A stretch of 64,000 nt of DNA. Origin: Rhypophila decipiens (Eukaryota; Ascomycota; Sordariomycetes; Sordariales; Naviculisporaceae). The notes below the pieces were generated by a model. That model was not told the origin of the DNA, made no database searches, and saw only the letters and a program-made list of their open reading frames with translations. Shown piece by piece: positions 1-11,869 of this stretch (positions are counted from its first letter, which is position 1; each line of letters begins with the position of its first letter). Position numbers and translations under genes: made by a program. Where the stretch lies: positions 186,001-250,000 of the forward strand of contig MU858061.1 of the NCBI GenBank assembly GCA_033297075.1. The letters run 5' to 3'.

Positions 1-1339
1 GGCAAGAACGGAAAAAGGGGCAGGAATGAACTGGGAAATGCAGGACGAAACTTGAGGCAAAAGAGAAAGAAATGCAAAGAACCGCCCTCACTGATTGAAC
101 CTGCGGGACTGGATGATGATGATGAAGAACAAAATAGTGTTGAAGTGATAATTTCTATTTATTGATACCAAGTAGACGACGAATGAAGAAATTTGACTAT
201 TAGTTTGGATATCATATCAGAGCCTTGCTTAATGGTGGATTTTATGTTCCTTTGACGATGAGATGGATGGCTGATTGAGCACCCTGCTCTTCCTCTCTCC
301 ATGGATGAGCCAGACGTCTTTACAGGATAAATTCCAACATTTGAGTCTATATGAAATGTTGCAGGGCACAAAAAGGCCAGAATGGCTCGCTCTTTTGTAG
401 CCACTCCCAGGCATGGATCAGGAGGTGCAGCACACACACACAGACTTGGCCATACATACATACATAGCCTGTGTTAGCCCCAGACAGCAGTCAGATGGAT
501 AATTCCATGGGCGAATCCACAGATTCATCCCAACCCTAATATGAAAACAGTACATGTGAAGCTAATCTCGATGGGACGTCTTGTTATTAGCGTCAATCAA
601 GGCAGTCAGTCAGTCAGTCAGCACTCAGCAAGATAGGCAAGCTAGATAGATACTCTCTATAAACAGCAGCGGGACACGAAACGCAAATACAATATGGAAG
701 CAAGATAGATAAAGCCAGTGTTGGAAGAAGAATAAAACCCTCTTTTCACCGTTGCGGTCTGCCTTTTTTGCTCCCGCTCCTCCTTCCTGTCCGTTCCTGA
801 AGATTAGCATCATCTCATCATATCCTGGATCATGGGTAGGATATATAGTATCTTTTCCCGTTCACTAAGTTCAGGGGTAGGTAGCCAAGGTAGCCAAGGC
901 AGGCAGGTAGGTAGTTACTCCGAAGAAAAAAAGGAATTTGTAAAATTAAAACAAAAATAGGTATGTAAAAGGTATGGTGACAAGTAAAGTACTAGCCCAG
1001 TTCAGTTCATTTTGAACAGCAGAACAGAAAAAATAAACAAGAAAGCCTCCCTTAAACAAACAGGAGGAGGAAAAAAATATAGAACTGGGTAACAGCAATA
1101 GCGATATCCCACTCGACAGACAGTCCAAGTGCCATCGAGGAAAACAAAAGCCAGTGTCAAGAGAACCCCAAAATAGAGAAATTCCCGTATGGCTCTCTCC
1201 CACCCAAATTTGAACAACAATTCCAAAGCGCTTTTGTTGTCCTCGCTCGAGTCCGAATCGATTTCGCTTGGTGTCGCGACCAATGTGGGAAAGCCGCACC
1301 AAACACCCAAACAGATAGTCTTGTCCTCCATCGTGGAGC
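1..1339. other. Gene-free left end
   Basis: No supported gene. The stretch holds a short TCAG microsatellite at about 603-622 and imperfect AGGTAGGTAGCC/AAGG repeats at about 850-915. Both are the simple repeats common in this kind of fungal DNA. It probably contains the 3' untranslated region of the minus-strand coiled-coil gene to its right. Short open frames here are not convincing. Confidence 0.6.
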
Positions 1340-1549
1340 TTAGTCAACACTCATCCGCCAATTCTCCTTGTCCTTCTCCTTCTCCTTCATATTATCATCC
1401 CCATCTCCTCCATCAGTCGCCCCGTCCCCCCCACCAAGAATAGTGCCCGCCGTAGAGACCTTTCTTGCAGCAGTGCCAATAGAACCAGCCGAAGCAAAGT
1501 GGAAATCCTCAGTCATTCTGTTGTTCGAAACAAGTTTCAGCCCTTCATG
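1340..1549 (-). pseudogene. Out-of-frame coding remnant after the coiled-coil gene
   Basis: On the minus strand an open frame of about 69 codons (HEGLKLVSNN, then MTEDFHFASA, ending in a Lys/Glu-rich tail and ENWRMSVD) ends in TAA at 1340-1342. It overlaps the last codons of the coiled-coil gene in another frame. That gene reads ITDMKG then TGA at 1537-1539. One extra G in the GGG run at about 1541-1543 would make the frames continuous (ITDMKG followed by LKLVSNN). The composition is protein-like and lacks stops. It is therefore either the true C-terminus cut off by a one-base sequence error, or a recently frameshifted end. No homologue is recognised. Confidence 0.5.
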
Positions 1550-4500
1550 TCAGTGATCGCTCGAAGGATGCGCCCATTCTGCTCGGAAGCTTCCTTGTCG
1601 AATTCCACGTACTGTTTGACCATCTTGGATACCTTAGCTAGCTAGAATTCCGCAAGAAAGGTCAGCAAGGGCTCGTCCACCTTTGTAGTGTGGGCAAAAG
1701 AGTCAGACAGTTGAAATAGGAAAATAATGACATGATATGGGATGGGATGGAATGGAATGGAATGGAGACAAAAGCCAAAAAGGAAAACAAAGGCATTTGA
1801 AAAACCCACTGCTGGGATTTTTCTACAGGGGAGTGCGCACCGATGCTAAAGCTTCAGAAGATCCATCCACCTCGTTCTCACCTTCCGCCGCTGCAGAGCT
1901 GGAATCCTTGGCGCCGTCACCATTCTCGTCCACATTGGCGAATCGACTAGCCGCGAGACCCTTGGGAGTAGCAGCAGATAAGGTATCGATCTTGGTCTGT
2001 GAGAACACGGTGTCAGTACAACCATACCACAGCTCAGATAATAACAACAAGTAGTGGATAACAGGGGATGGCCCATGGTTTAGTTAGTAAAAAATCGATT
2101 CATACCCGAGCCTCTGCCAACTCGGCAATTCGGACCTTAAGTTGGGCCTGGAGCTCGCCCACGATCTTGTCGGTCTCGTCGAGCCTCTTCTTGGATAGAT
2201 TCGCGTCGTCTGCGGCGGTCTCCAGTTTCTGTTCGGCCTCGGCAGCCCGGGCCTCGGCGGCATTAAGCTTCTGGATAGTCTCCTCGACGCGTGCCTCGGT
2301 TGCCTTGAGCTTCTGAGTCGCCTCCTCAGCGATCTGAGACAAGCTCTCGTGCATGTCCTTGTAGTCGGCTTCCGACGTCTTGCTCTTCGCCTCGGCCTCG
2401 AGCTTGAATGTCTCAAACTCCTTCTTGAGAATGTCCAGCTCTTCGTCTTTCTTGGCGCTGATTGCCTTGAGGGCATTTATCTCCTCGTCTTTCTTGGAGC
2501 TGGTGTCCTTGAGGTTCCACATCGCGTTGTCTAGGGTTTCCAGTTGCTTTTGTATGCCCTCAATCTCTTGGTTGTGCTTCTCATCAGCAGCCTTAAGCTT
2601 GGCCTCAAAGTCAGCCTGGGCAGCGGCGAGTTGCTCTTCGGATGCAGCCAGCTTCTCGCGAAGACCATCGAGAACCGAGGTATCCGCCCTGGCGTTCTTC
2701 ACCTCATCCAGTTCGGCTTGTAGCATAACCTTATCCATTTTTGCCTCAGCAAGCTGACTGCTGACGTCATCACTATGGGCATGCGCCTCGTCCAGCTCAG
2801 CCTTCTGAGAGCTGATCACAGCCTTGGCCTCCTCGAGCTCTTTCTCCAGTGCAGTGAGCCGCTCCAGCTCTTGCTTTTGCGCTTGAACAAGAGTGTCGGA
2901 CTCCTTAAATCTTTGCTCATTCTTGGCAGCTTGCTCCTGGAGTCCTTCTTCGATCTGCTTCCATTCAGCCTTGGCCTCCTCGAGCTCCCTGGCGTGTTTC
3001 GCCTCGAGGGCATCTAATTCGGCCTTGAGGTTTGCGGCATGCTCGCTCCTCTGGCCTTCCAGGGATTGGCTGTGCTCGTTGATGAGCTTCTCAAGCGTAG
3101 CTTCGATTTCCCCCTTCTTAGATTGGATCTCTTGAATAGTCGCCTGAGCGGCCGCAAGTTTCTCGCGGAGCTCGCCAGCCTCCAGTGATTGCGCTTCTAG
3201 TTTCTCGCCGATTTCACCAGCCGCTTCGGTTTGTGCCTTGAGCTTCTCAATCTGCGCCGCATGCTCTTCAATAGCGGCCTGGGAAGCAGCGAGAGCCTCA
3301 GCATGGCTTGCCAATAGTTGCTCTTTCTCTGCCTCAGCACTCTTCTTGAGGTCCTCGATGACTTTATCATGGACGGTCTGGAGTGCCTCGAGCTCCTTTG
3401 CGCCCTCGCTCTTGAGGGTATCAATTTGCTGGGCGTGGCTAGCCTTGATGGTGTCGAGCTCGGCCAAGCCGGACTCCTGCGACTGGCGTGTCGCGCTCTT
3501 AGCCGCCTCAAGCTCCTCGGCGTGACTTGCCTTCAGTGCCTCGAGGCCCTTCTGGTATTCCGCCTCGGCTGCTTCCAATGCGGCGCGAGTGGCGTCACGC
3601 TCGGCGATGGCAGCTTCCAGGTCCTTGGTATGCTGTTCTAGGACTTGTTGGTGAGTCGACTCGAGCTCGGTATGCTTTGTTCCGAGCTCAATGTGCTTCC
3701 CTTCGAGCTCGGTAAGCTTGCTCTCAAGGTCAGTGTGCTTGCCTTCAAGCTCGGTAAGCTTGCTCTCAAGGTCGGCGCTCTTTGTCTCGAGATCGGATTT
3801 CTTTGTCTCAAGTTCGGCATGCTTGGTGCTGAGTTCGGCGTGTTCCGCATCCAAGACCTCAAACTTCCTCTTGAAAAAAGCGTCGCCCCTAAGGCTCTCA
3901 ATCTCGTCTTCGTAGTCCTGGCTGATCTGGCGGAGTTGTTTTTGGTGGTGCTCCTCTTCCTTGTTGAGCTTAGCGATGGCCTCTTCCTTGGCTTGTGTGG
4001 CTGCGTCAATTTGGGCCTGGAGATCTGCGAAAGCATTCCTAGTGCTTTCAGCTTCCTCCGTGGCCGTTGAAAGCTTGCCCTCGAGTTCGGTAATCCTGGA
4101 AGTAAGGCTTGCCTCTCCTTCTGACAGGGCAGCCTCAAGGTCTGCAATTTTAGCTTGCGAAGTAGCAAGAGCTTCAGACTTGGCTTCAAGGTCAGCCTTG
4201 GCCTTCTCAGCAGCCTCTTCCGCAACCTTGAGGTTCTGCTGCAAGCCGCTCATCTGAGCCTCGAGAAGAGTCAGCTGCGTAGAGGTGGCATCGTTTCCGC
4301 TGGCGAGCTCGGTCGCATGCTGCTGCTTGAGCGATTCCTGGGCCGCGTTCAGATCTTCAATCTGCTTCTGCAAATCGGCAACCGTGCCCTCATGGGCAGC
4401 CTTGAGCTCCTGGATAACCTGTTCGTGGCTTGCAACAAGAGCCTCGTTTCCACCCTGCAGCGCCTCGGTGTGCTTTGACTCCAGCGCCTTGAGAGCGGTT

Positions 4501-5666
4501 TCGTGTTCCTCATTGAGAGACTGTTGGAGGGCTTCGAGCCTGGCGGCTTGATCCTCGATCGCTTTGGCGGTCGCTTCTTCGGCAGCGGCCAACTTGGCCT
4601 TGTATTCAGCCTCGACCTTCTCGATCGTCTCCTTCAGGGCCGCAATCTCCTGGTCGGCGGATTTCTTGGAGCTGCTAGCATCAGCGAACTCACCCTTCTG
4701 GCTCGCAAGTTCAGCTTCGGCGGCGGCCAGCTTGTCCTGGAGCTCAGAAACATGCGCGTTCATTTCTTCGAGCTCAGCTGCATGTGCGGCCTTGAGACTC
4801 TCGAGAGCTTCATCGCTTCCACCCTCGCCTGCGGGCTTGATGGAGAGTTCGGCGAGCTTGGCTTGAAGGTCGGCAACTTCAGCTTCTTGGGCCTCGAGCT
4901 TCGCCTTCAGCTCGTCGATCTCCTTGGTGGAAGCTGCGCTCGCAACAGAGGACATGGACGGGCGCGGGGCGTGTCTAGCCGTTGTACCAGCAGCGGATCC
5001 CGACGCGACAGAAGACAGGCGCTTCTTGGCTTCGGAAACGGGGCCGGTGGCTGTCGTTGACCGGACTCCCGGACGAGTAGTGGCGCTCGAACCAGCAGTT
5101 CCAACAGTCGAGGTCCGCGTCGGAGCTGTGGCGGTTCGTGGGGACGAAGCAGCACCGGTCGTGGTAGGGACGCGCTTGACAGCCGTTCCACTGGATGCGG
5201 TGGTGCTCCCACTAGTAGTCCTAGTCTTGACAGGAGATGTTGGGCCACCCCCTACGGCAGTCGAAGTACGACGCGCGGCCGAGGACACGGGGGCGCGCTT
5301 CCTCTCATCTTCGGACACGGAAGGTTGGGAGCGATGGGTACTCGCAGTGGCAGGGCGTCTCACGGTGGAGGATGAAGCAGCGGCGGCGGGCCTCGTAGCG
5401 GTCTTTGCGGGAGCGGTGGTAGCAGTGCCGGTTCGAGTGCTCGAGGAAGCCGTCGGTCTGGTGGCGGATGAGGCAGTAGGACCAGTAGTTGTGCGGCGAG
5501 CAGTCGAGCTTGTAGTTCCGGCAACGGTTCGTTTGGCAGCGGGCTTCGCTTCGGATGTGCTGTTCGCAGCGGCGGCGGGAGCGGCAGTGGTCGAGGTGGG
5601 CGAGGTCGGAGGCTCAGACGGAGCGCTGGCCTGTGACACAGCTTCTACAGCTTCGACGTCCGACAT
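1537..5666 (-). CDS. Large coiled-coil protein
   Basis: Modelled as three exons: 5666-2106, 1996-1882 and 1637-1537, about 1258 residues. Residues 1 to about 245 are low-complexity, rich in Ala, Thr, Ser and Arg, and basic. From about 247 to 1187 the protein is an almost unbroken Glu/Lys/Ala heptad coiled coil, with short near-repeats of the type LESKLTELEGKH near residues 610-670. The first intron (2105-1997) has GTATG..ACAG ends and keeps phase 0. The second (1881-1638) has GTGAGA..CTAG, a CTGACC branch site and phase 1, and joins to AKVSKMVKQY. The architecture resembles fungal proteins annotated as USO1-like or M-repeat coiled coils, but that similarity is compositional and I cannot name a function. 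The basic N-terminus could bind microtubules or acidic partners (inference). The 3' end may be frameshifted; see the remnant at 1340-1549. Confidence 0.8.
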
Positions 5667-8350
5667 GATTGCTACTGAAAGCGAATCCTATAGCAACACT
5701 AATACCGGATTTGAGTATAATCACGGCTCTAGTAGGCCGGGAAGAGCTGAAGTCAGCGACACAAGCTCGGATTCCAGTGACCGGACCAGAGCAGAATGCG
5801 GACCGGGCGGGTAAGACGGATTCGGGAGTCGGGAGACGGAGCGGGAGACGAAGCTTAAAAGCTAAAATGCCGCTGATATGATGAGAAATAAGGGATGAAG
5901 TCGCCGGCTTGTACTGACCAAACCAACAACATCAAACAACAAAATCAGAAAAAAGAAGAATGAACAGATATAAAGCTTGAGGAGAAAAGCTTCATTCGGT
6001 TCGCAATTGGGTTGGAGTTGGGTAAAGAAGGGTTGGAAAATGATCTTGACTGCTCACCTGAATCGTTTCCTTGGCCCTCTTTTGCTTCTCTCCTTTTGCT
6101 GCAGAGGCGGGACCCAGCAGACGCAGACAAATAAATTAAATGGAGCCAAGAAACACGCCTTGCCTTGTTCGCGCAGCGGCAAATGGGGACGAAGCTTGGG
6201 CCGGACAGGGGTCGATGAGGAAGTAGGGGTGCTGTCGGCAAGGCGCCTGACCGAGGCGTTCCTGCAGCAGAAGGAACAAAACAGAGGCTTGTCGAACTTT
6301 GTTCTTTTTAACAGCATCCACTCACAAAAGAAAGAAATATAACGATGGGGGATAAAGGAAAGTAAACAAGTATTATTTACGACGGGCAATATAAAAGCAA
6401 AAGTGACAAAGATCTCTGTAGAGCAAGAATCATCAAGTTTGATATCTCTGTTTGTATCCGTAGCACTGCACAAATCCAACCTGGGAAAGTGAGTGCCAGA
6501 GTGCCAGTGGGTGGGATACAGGGATGGCAGGGACGTTGTGAGGAAGGCACAGGGGGGCAGTTGGACCGGGCAGGTGTTTAGCGACACACTGACAGCTGTG
6601 GATTCAACGGTCACGGGCGCTGACCGGTTTTTGATGGACCTTTTCTCGCCTACAACGTTTCTTTGGCTTCTTTTTCATGGCTTCTTTGGCATCCTTTTTT
6701 TTTTCCTTGGGCGGATTTATTCGCTGGCCTTCTCGTCTTCTTCAACGGAGATTCTGAGACATGACCGGTAGAGGGAGTGTGCCGAACCTGAGTCAATCCT
6801 TTTCCACCGCGGGATAGTCTAGGCTGCTCCAGTGGCGGCTCTGGGAAAATGCCGTCCAGATGTTTTAGGTCGCGCTGGCATAATGCGAGGATGAGGAAAA
6901 TCGACGAAGGATTGGATGTCGACGTTTCCTGGCCTTCAGAGCCAGCCGGGACTAGGCCTTGTATCAAAACTGATCTTCGGCTGGGATGGTCCCCTATTGC
7001 TTGGATGGACCGGCCAATTATAGCGTCTAGTTGTCCCTGGCGTTTCTTCTAAATTATCGACGATAAAGGTTGTCCGTGGAGGGGCCGTCCAATGTGACGG
7101 CGCTTTGGCCAATTTCACTCGCATCACGGTAGGATTTGATATGAATTCTGAGTTGTGATATAAAAGAACTTGTAAGGAATAATCCCACCTTGTGAGTCTG
7201 ACATTTCAATGCTGTCCTTGTTCAGTGTCACCAAGCCCATGGTGAACACTCCGTCTCGGACAGTTGTCAACTGTCAGTCTCTTTGACCTTGTTACACCGC
7301 CAATTCACGATATTATCACATATTCCTGAGCTCACTGATCGTTCCCAAAGACCAGCCGAATGAGACCTTCTCCAGCCCCTTTTCCCGACCTATCCACCAA
7401 TGCCCAATCATCCACAACATGCCGCCTCGCCAAATCCACAAGCTCTCATGACCCCCTTAGGCGCTGATGATGTGTCGTCCTCCCGTTGGTGTAGGCGTAT
7501 GTGAATGACAACGACTCAATGCACAACATCACTCACCAAAGCACTAAGACGATTAGATAACCTTAGGCACATATGCACCCCTCAGTTTCAACTCTATGCT
7601 CATATAGGTCGGGCTTTATACTACCTAGGTTGTAAGGCACCAATAATTGATCCCAATCGCTATAGTGCCCCAGCCAGGAGCTCAATCCGGGGCGGAAATG
7701 ACCATGACAGTTAAAGAGCTCCATAAAGAGGTATCGACAGCGAGGAACTCTGACATGTAAATGCACTCTTCTTCTAGACACACATCGTACCTGACATGAC
7801 CCAGCATGTTAGGCATGTACAGTAGAGATGCCAACATCTGACCTAGGTGACTGCCCAATCTCGCCCGAGAGAGGAGAATGGCTCCAGACCTCCAAGTCGT
7901 ACCGAAGTCCCTTTCCGAGCAGTAGGCTGTGAGTCCTTGTTGATAAAGTACACGGTCACAATGATAAAAACACAAATGCCAGATGTCAGATTTAGACACA
8001 CAAAACACAAAAGATCAAATTGGGGTATCTAAACATCCCCGGCCCTGTCGCCGTCGAAATTGAAGCCCCGATAAATAACAAGAAATGCCCCAGAAGATCA
8101 CAAGAAACTGTCTGGCCCCTAGAATGATGGTAACTACGGACGTCCTGATGGAAATAAACAACGCCCCTAAACCAAAGATGACCACGGACGCCTTGCCCCA
8201 GGAAGTAGAACCCCTCTTCCCAGGTAACATCAAATGACGCCCCTTTCCCAGATAATAAACCCACATATGTCCTAGAAAATACATATAAATTGTTGATTGA
8301 TTCCTCGTTTCTATGCCCCAAATTTTAGCCAGGTTTTACACCTTAGGTAC
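5667..8350. other. Gene-free intergenic stretch
   Basis: This contains the 5' leader and promoter of the coiled-coil gene on its left and the 3' flank of the acidic SANT-like gene on its right. A T-run lies at about 6689-6700. I see no open frame with protein-like composition, no tRNA-like fold and no long repeat. Confidence 0.55.
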
Positions 8351-11300
8351 TCACTCTTCCAAAGCCCACCTCGGTATAGGCCTGCCCTCGTTCGCCACCA
8401 ACTTCCGCTGCACCTCTCTCAGCTTGGCAGCCCCGTACATGACCTCTTTAAGACTCTTATCCAAAGCCTCAGCCACATTTTCATAGTCTTGCTTGGTCGC
8501 CAGCGGCTGGCCTGGCTTCGTGCGACAGATCTCCGTCAGCAACAAAGTCATCTCGTCATTGGTCCAACGGGTATAATGTGGTGGTGGAGCTGGCGCTGGT
8601 GCTCGCTGTGGCTGTCTCCTCGGCACCGGCGAAGCAAACGGATCCTCATCGTCATCCTGTGGCTGTCTCCTCGGCACAGGTGAAGCAAAGGGATCCTCAT
8701 CCTCATCCTCTTCTTCCTCCTCGTCATCTTCAACAACAACATACTGCCTCGGCTGCATCAACCGCAACCCCTGCTGCACCTGCCGTATACGCTCTTCTCT
8801 CATCTTCTCCAACTCACGTTTGGTATCATGAGTGCTCCTCATAAAAGCCTTCATCTGCCGTTGGTTCTCCTTCTCCTCGCGGTCCTTGGCTCTTTTCCTG
8901 GCCTCGATAACAGCCGATTGCCCCCTAAGACTCGCCAGGATTTTCTGTTCCTTCTCCTCCCAATTCCTTAGATCTCCCACCTTTTCATTCAGCTCGCCAT
9001 TCCACTCCCTAAGCAGTTTGCCCAACTGGGTCCTCTTCTTCTTGCAGTTATCCCGGTACGCCCGTCTCGTGTCGGTCTGGGATGTTCCATTGAACCAATC
9101 CTGATAAAATGGGCGAGCCTCTAGCTCAAACATCAATACCCCTTCAAGGCGGACCAACCAACCCGTGATGCGAACGAGATACTGCAGCCCCACAGCCGTG
9201 AACTCGCCTTCAGTGGGTAATTCCTTGACAGCTCGAGGACCAGGACCACTAAGGTCATCTTCCGTAGTCTCCTCGATACCGCCCAGCGCAAACGCCCACC
9301 ACAGAGTATCGACCATCAACGGCACTACACAAAGCACCAAATCCCTCGTCAAGGCCTTGCGACTTTCAAGATTGTTACCCGTCGGTCTGGTCGAGTCACC
9401 CAGAACAGCCAAGCGCTCTTCACATATCCTTTTAACAAATTTCCCAATCCCCTCCATGACATTGTTCACCCACTCTTCATTCACACCAACCCACTGATTC
9501 ACCCCATCCAGGTCGGGAGCAGCCGATGCCTCGCAGAATTTCTTCTTCAAAGTAACGAGGTACTTGAACAACGAGGCGCCCAACCGAGTTATAGCAGGCG
9601 TGGCGGCATGATCATCCTCCTCCTCATCCTCATGGAAGGGATCCGGCTGAAGAAGTTCGACACTCCAGGTCTTGTTCAGCTCTGTCCAACCTGTTCCGCC
9701 CATCAACTTGTGCATCTTGGTGACCAACTTGCTAGGTAGGGTAATGGTTTTCTGGGGTCCAGTCGTTTCAGGTGTGTGAATTACCCGCGTTGCTGTCGAG
9801 GCACGGGCTGAACCACCTGTGCGGCTGGTTTCTCGTGCTGTCATGGACCCCTCTGTACGACTGGATCTTCCTTCACGGGTGGTAGAAGATCTGTGAGCTG
9901 GACGAGAGCTGGCCCGTGGGACGAGTTGTTCACGGACATGGCGGCTTGAATTTCGGAAGGGGTCATCCAAATGTATACCGTTAGTTCCAAATGTGCCGTT
10001 CGTACGGGGAGGATTAAGACGTGTATTTCGACGAAGGTGGGCCGGCAACGACGGCAGCGGAGGTGAAGAGTCTTGCTGAACCGGCTCTGGCTCCTCTGTA
10101 GTATCTCGCACATCTCCCTCTTCCTCTTCTTCAGCCTGCTGCTCCTCTGCGTAAGTGACATCCTCTTCAACTTCCTCTTCTTCAGCCTCCTCTTCTTCCT
10201 CCTCTTGGTGTTGCCGTTCACCAACCTGCTCAACTTGTTCAAATGCTTCTTCCACCTCTTCTTCTTCCTCCTCTTGCTGTTGCCGTTCACCAACCTGCTC
10301 AACATGGTCAAATGCTTCTTCCACCACCTCCTCCTCCTCCTCCTCCTCCTCCTCCTCCTCCTCCTCCTCCTCCTCCTCCTCCTCCTCCTCCTCTGACTGC
10401 CGAGGTTGCCAATCCTCATCATCGTCATCAGGCTGCGCCAAAAGCTCCTCCGGCTCCTCTTCATCTTCGCTGACGAATAAACTAGACTCCTCGCGTGTCT
10501 GCTGAGCATTCTCAACCCCCTTTTCTTGGCTCCCTTCAGAAATAAAAAACCGGGCGTTCTCATCAATCTGATCTACCAACTCCACAAACTGACTTCCAAC
10601 AAGCGGCGGCGAAGATCTCATAACCTGCCCCTGCCCAGAAGGCGGGGCCGGCGACTTCAAAGGCGACATCGAGGGCAACCCATTAGGCAGCTTTCCCCGT
10701 GCATCCCTATACATCCCGTCCGGACCAACAGACCCTTGGGTAAGCCGAGAAGGGTTTATGTTTATGAAGGGAAGAAATTCAGGCTGTGCAGGCTGCGTCG
10801 CGAACTTTTCGTATGATGAAATCTGGGCAGCACCACCGGACGGCTTTTCGTTGTTGGTGGCCGTCTCGTTGGAGAAATTATCAATGTCGAAACCTGAGCC
10901 TAAATCCGGGCTTCCCTGCTCTAGGGCTGTATGATATTGCGTTTCTTTTGCTGGTTGTGCTGTCTCAAACATGTCGGCAGGTGATATATCTTTTTCGTAC
11001 ACGTGCTCGAGTTGCTGGCGTACTTGGTCTGTTTCCTCCTCGTCCAAGTTCTCCTCTGCAATCGGAGGCTGGTAAAGGTCCCCCTGAATGGTAGGTGATT
11101 CGATGAGCTGGATCAGACGATCAAGATTTTCATACCCCCTGTCCTGCGCCTGGGGAGATTCCTGTATCGAATATAACCGCTCGTTCTGAGCTCGGACTGT
11201 AGGGACCGTCTCAAGTGTGACTCTCGATCGTCCACTCGGGGCTTCTGCTAGGTTGCTGCTACCATTGTCCCGCTCAACGTCTTGGTCCTCCTCTTCTTCG

Positions 11301-11869
11301 TCTGCTCGATCATGATTGCGTTCGCTCGACAGAACCTTGCCCCGGGGAGGCGACTTGTCCATTGACATCGGGGTTCTATCCCGAGTGCTCAAACCGGCGC
11401 TGCGTCCTCGTCTCGAGTGCTGGTGTTTATAGGATCTTGTGGTGCGACTTGTCTCCTGGTTTGCTAATAACTGCCCAGTGGTAGGTATTGGGATCACCAT
11501 GCGCGAGCGCTGTGGACTAGGCCCAAATGCGGCATTGACGATTCCGAGGACAGACTGGGCTGTCGTTGAGGCATCGTCGTTGGAGGTAGTGGCCGTGGTG
11601 GTTCGTTTCTGACGCTTAGTCGCACGAGCATTATTGGCGACATCTTGCTGCTTCCTCTTGAGAGGCGAATGGCTGTGCATGTGGGTATGGGTACCATCAC
11701 GGGGCGGCTGTCGAAGGGTAGCTGGGAGTTTTGTGCGATTCTGGCGTGCAGTTGCAGTCGACGTGGTGGCTGGAATATCGTCGTCTGAACTTGAGCTGTT
11801 CTCGCTCTCACCAGGGCCAGGCGAGCTCGGGGGCTTCCATTGGGAAGCCTGTCTTCTTGTTGTGACCAT
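8351..11869 (-). CDS. Acidic protein with C-terminal SANT/Myb-like domain
   Basis: A single uninterrupted frame of 1172 residues, starting MVTTRRQASQ and ending IPRWALEE. Residues 1 to about 480 are Ser/Thr/Arg-rich and probably disordered. A run of more than twenty Glu begins near residue 492. A 23-residue segment (core VEEAF..VEQVGERQ) is then repeated in tandem. Residues of about 700-930 look like a folded helical region (TLPSKLVTKMHKLMGG onward). A charged coiled region follows. A 17-residue unit containing DEDPFASPVPRRQPQ is duplicated near 1060-1090. The last about 65 residues, with YTRWTNDEMTLLL and regularly spaced hydrophobics, resemble a SANT/Myb-type three-helix domain. A nuclear, chromatin-linked role is inference; I do not recognise an orthologue. 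Confidence 0.8.
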   Translation of the reverse strand: MVTTRRQASQWKPPSSPGPGESENSSSSDDDIPATTSTATARQNRTKLPATLRQPPRDGTHTHMHSHSPLKRKQQDVANNARATKRQKRTTTATTSNDDASTTAQSVLGIVNAAFGPSPQRSRMVIPIPTTGQLLANQETSRTTRSYKHQHSRRGRSAGLSTRDRTPMSMDKSPPRGKVLSSERNHDRADEEEEDQDVERDNGSSNLAEAPSGRSRVTLETVPTVRAQNERLYSIQESPQAQDRGYENLDRLIQLIESPTIQGDLYQPPIAEENLDEEETDQVRQQLEHVYEKDISPADMFETAQPAKETQYHTALEQGSPDLGSGFDIDNFSNETATNNEKPSGGAAQISSYEKFATQPAQPEFLPFININPSRLTQGSVGPDGMYRDARGKLPNGLPSMSPLKSPAPPSGQGQVMRSSPPLVGSQFVELVDQIDENARFFISEGSQEKGVENAQQTREESSLFVSEDEEEPEELLAQPDDDDEDWQPRQSEEEEEEEEEEEEEEEEEEEEEEVVEEAFDHVEQVGERQQQEEEEEEVEEAFEQVEQVGERQHQEEEEEEAEEEEVEEDVTYAEEQQAEEEEEGDVRDTTEEPEPVQQDSSPPLPSLPAHLRRNTRLNPPRTNGTFGTNGIHLDDPFRNSSRHVREQLVPRASSRPAHRSSTTREGRSSRTEGSMTARETSRTGGSARASTATRVIHTPETTGPQKTITLPSKLVTKMHKLMGGTGWTELNKTWSVELLQPDPFHEDEEEDDHAATPAITRLGASLFKYLVTLKKKFCEASAAPDLDGVNQWVGVNEEWVNNVMEGIGKFVKRICEERLAVLGDSTRPTGNNLESRKALTRDLVLCVVPLMVDTLWWAFALGGIEETTEDDLSGPGPRAVKELPTEGEFTAVGLQYLVRITGWLVRLEGVLMFELEARPFYQDWFNGTSQTDTRRAYRDNCKKKRTQLGKLLREWNGELNEKVGDLRNWEEKEQKILASLRGQSAVIEARKRAKDREEKENQRQMKAFMRSTHDTKRELEKMREERIRQVQQGLRLMQPRQYVVVEDDEEEEEDEDEDPFASPVPRRQPQDDDEDPFASPVPRRQPQRAPAPAPPPHYTRWTNDEMTLLLTEICRTKPGQPLATKQDYENVAEALDKSLKEVMYGAAKLREVQRKLVANEGRPIPRWALEE
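8610..8708 (-). repeat. 51-bp tandem duplication in coding sequence
   Basis: Two copies of a 51-base unit begin at 8610 and 8661, differing at a few positions. They encode the duplicated 17-residue DEDPFASPVPRRQPQ-type segment of the SANT-like protein. The period is a multiple of three, so the frame is kept. Confidence 0.85.
10209..10346 (-). repeat. 69-bp tandem duplication in coding sequence
   Basis: Units starting TGTTGCCGTTCACC at about 10209 and 10278 repeat with a 69-base period. They encode two copies of a 23-residue Glu-rich segment with the core VEEAF..VEQVGERQ. The duplication lies directly beside the poly-Glu trinucleotide tract, which suggests local replication slippage. Confidence 0.85.
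10327..10393 (-). repeat. GAG trinucleotide tract (poly-Glu)
   Basis: An almost pure CTC/CCT run on the plus strand, read as GAG on the coding strand, gives more than twenty consecutive Glu in the SANT-like protein. As a pure trinucleotide run it is expected to vary in length between isolates. Confidence 0.95.

Noticed and set aside
4924..5814. Plus-strand frame of 296 codons, Val/Ala-rich
   Set aside because: It is antisense to the low-complexity N-terminus of the coiled-coil gene; its composition is the mirror of Ala/Thr/Ser codons and has no features of its own.
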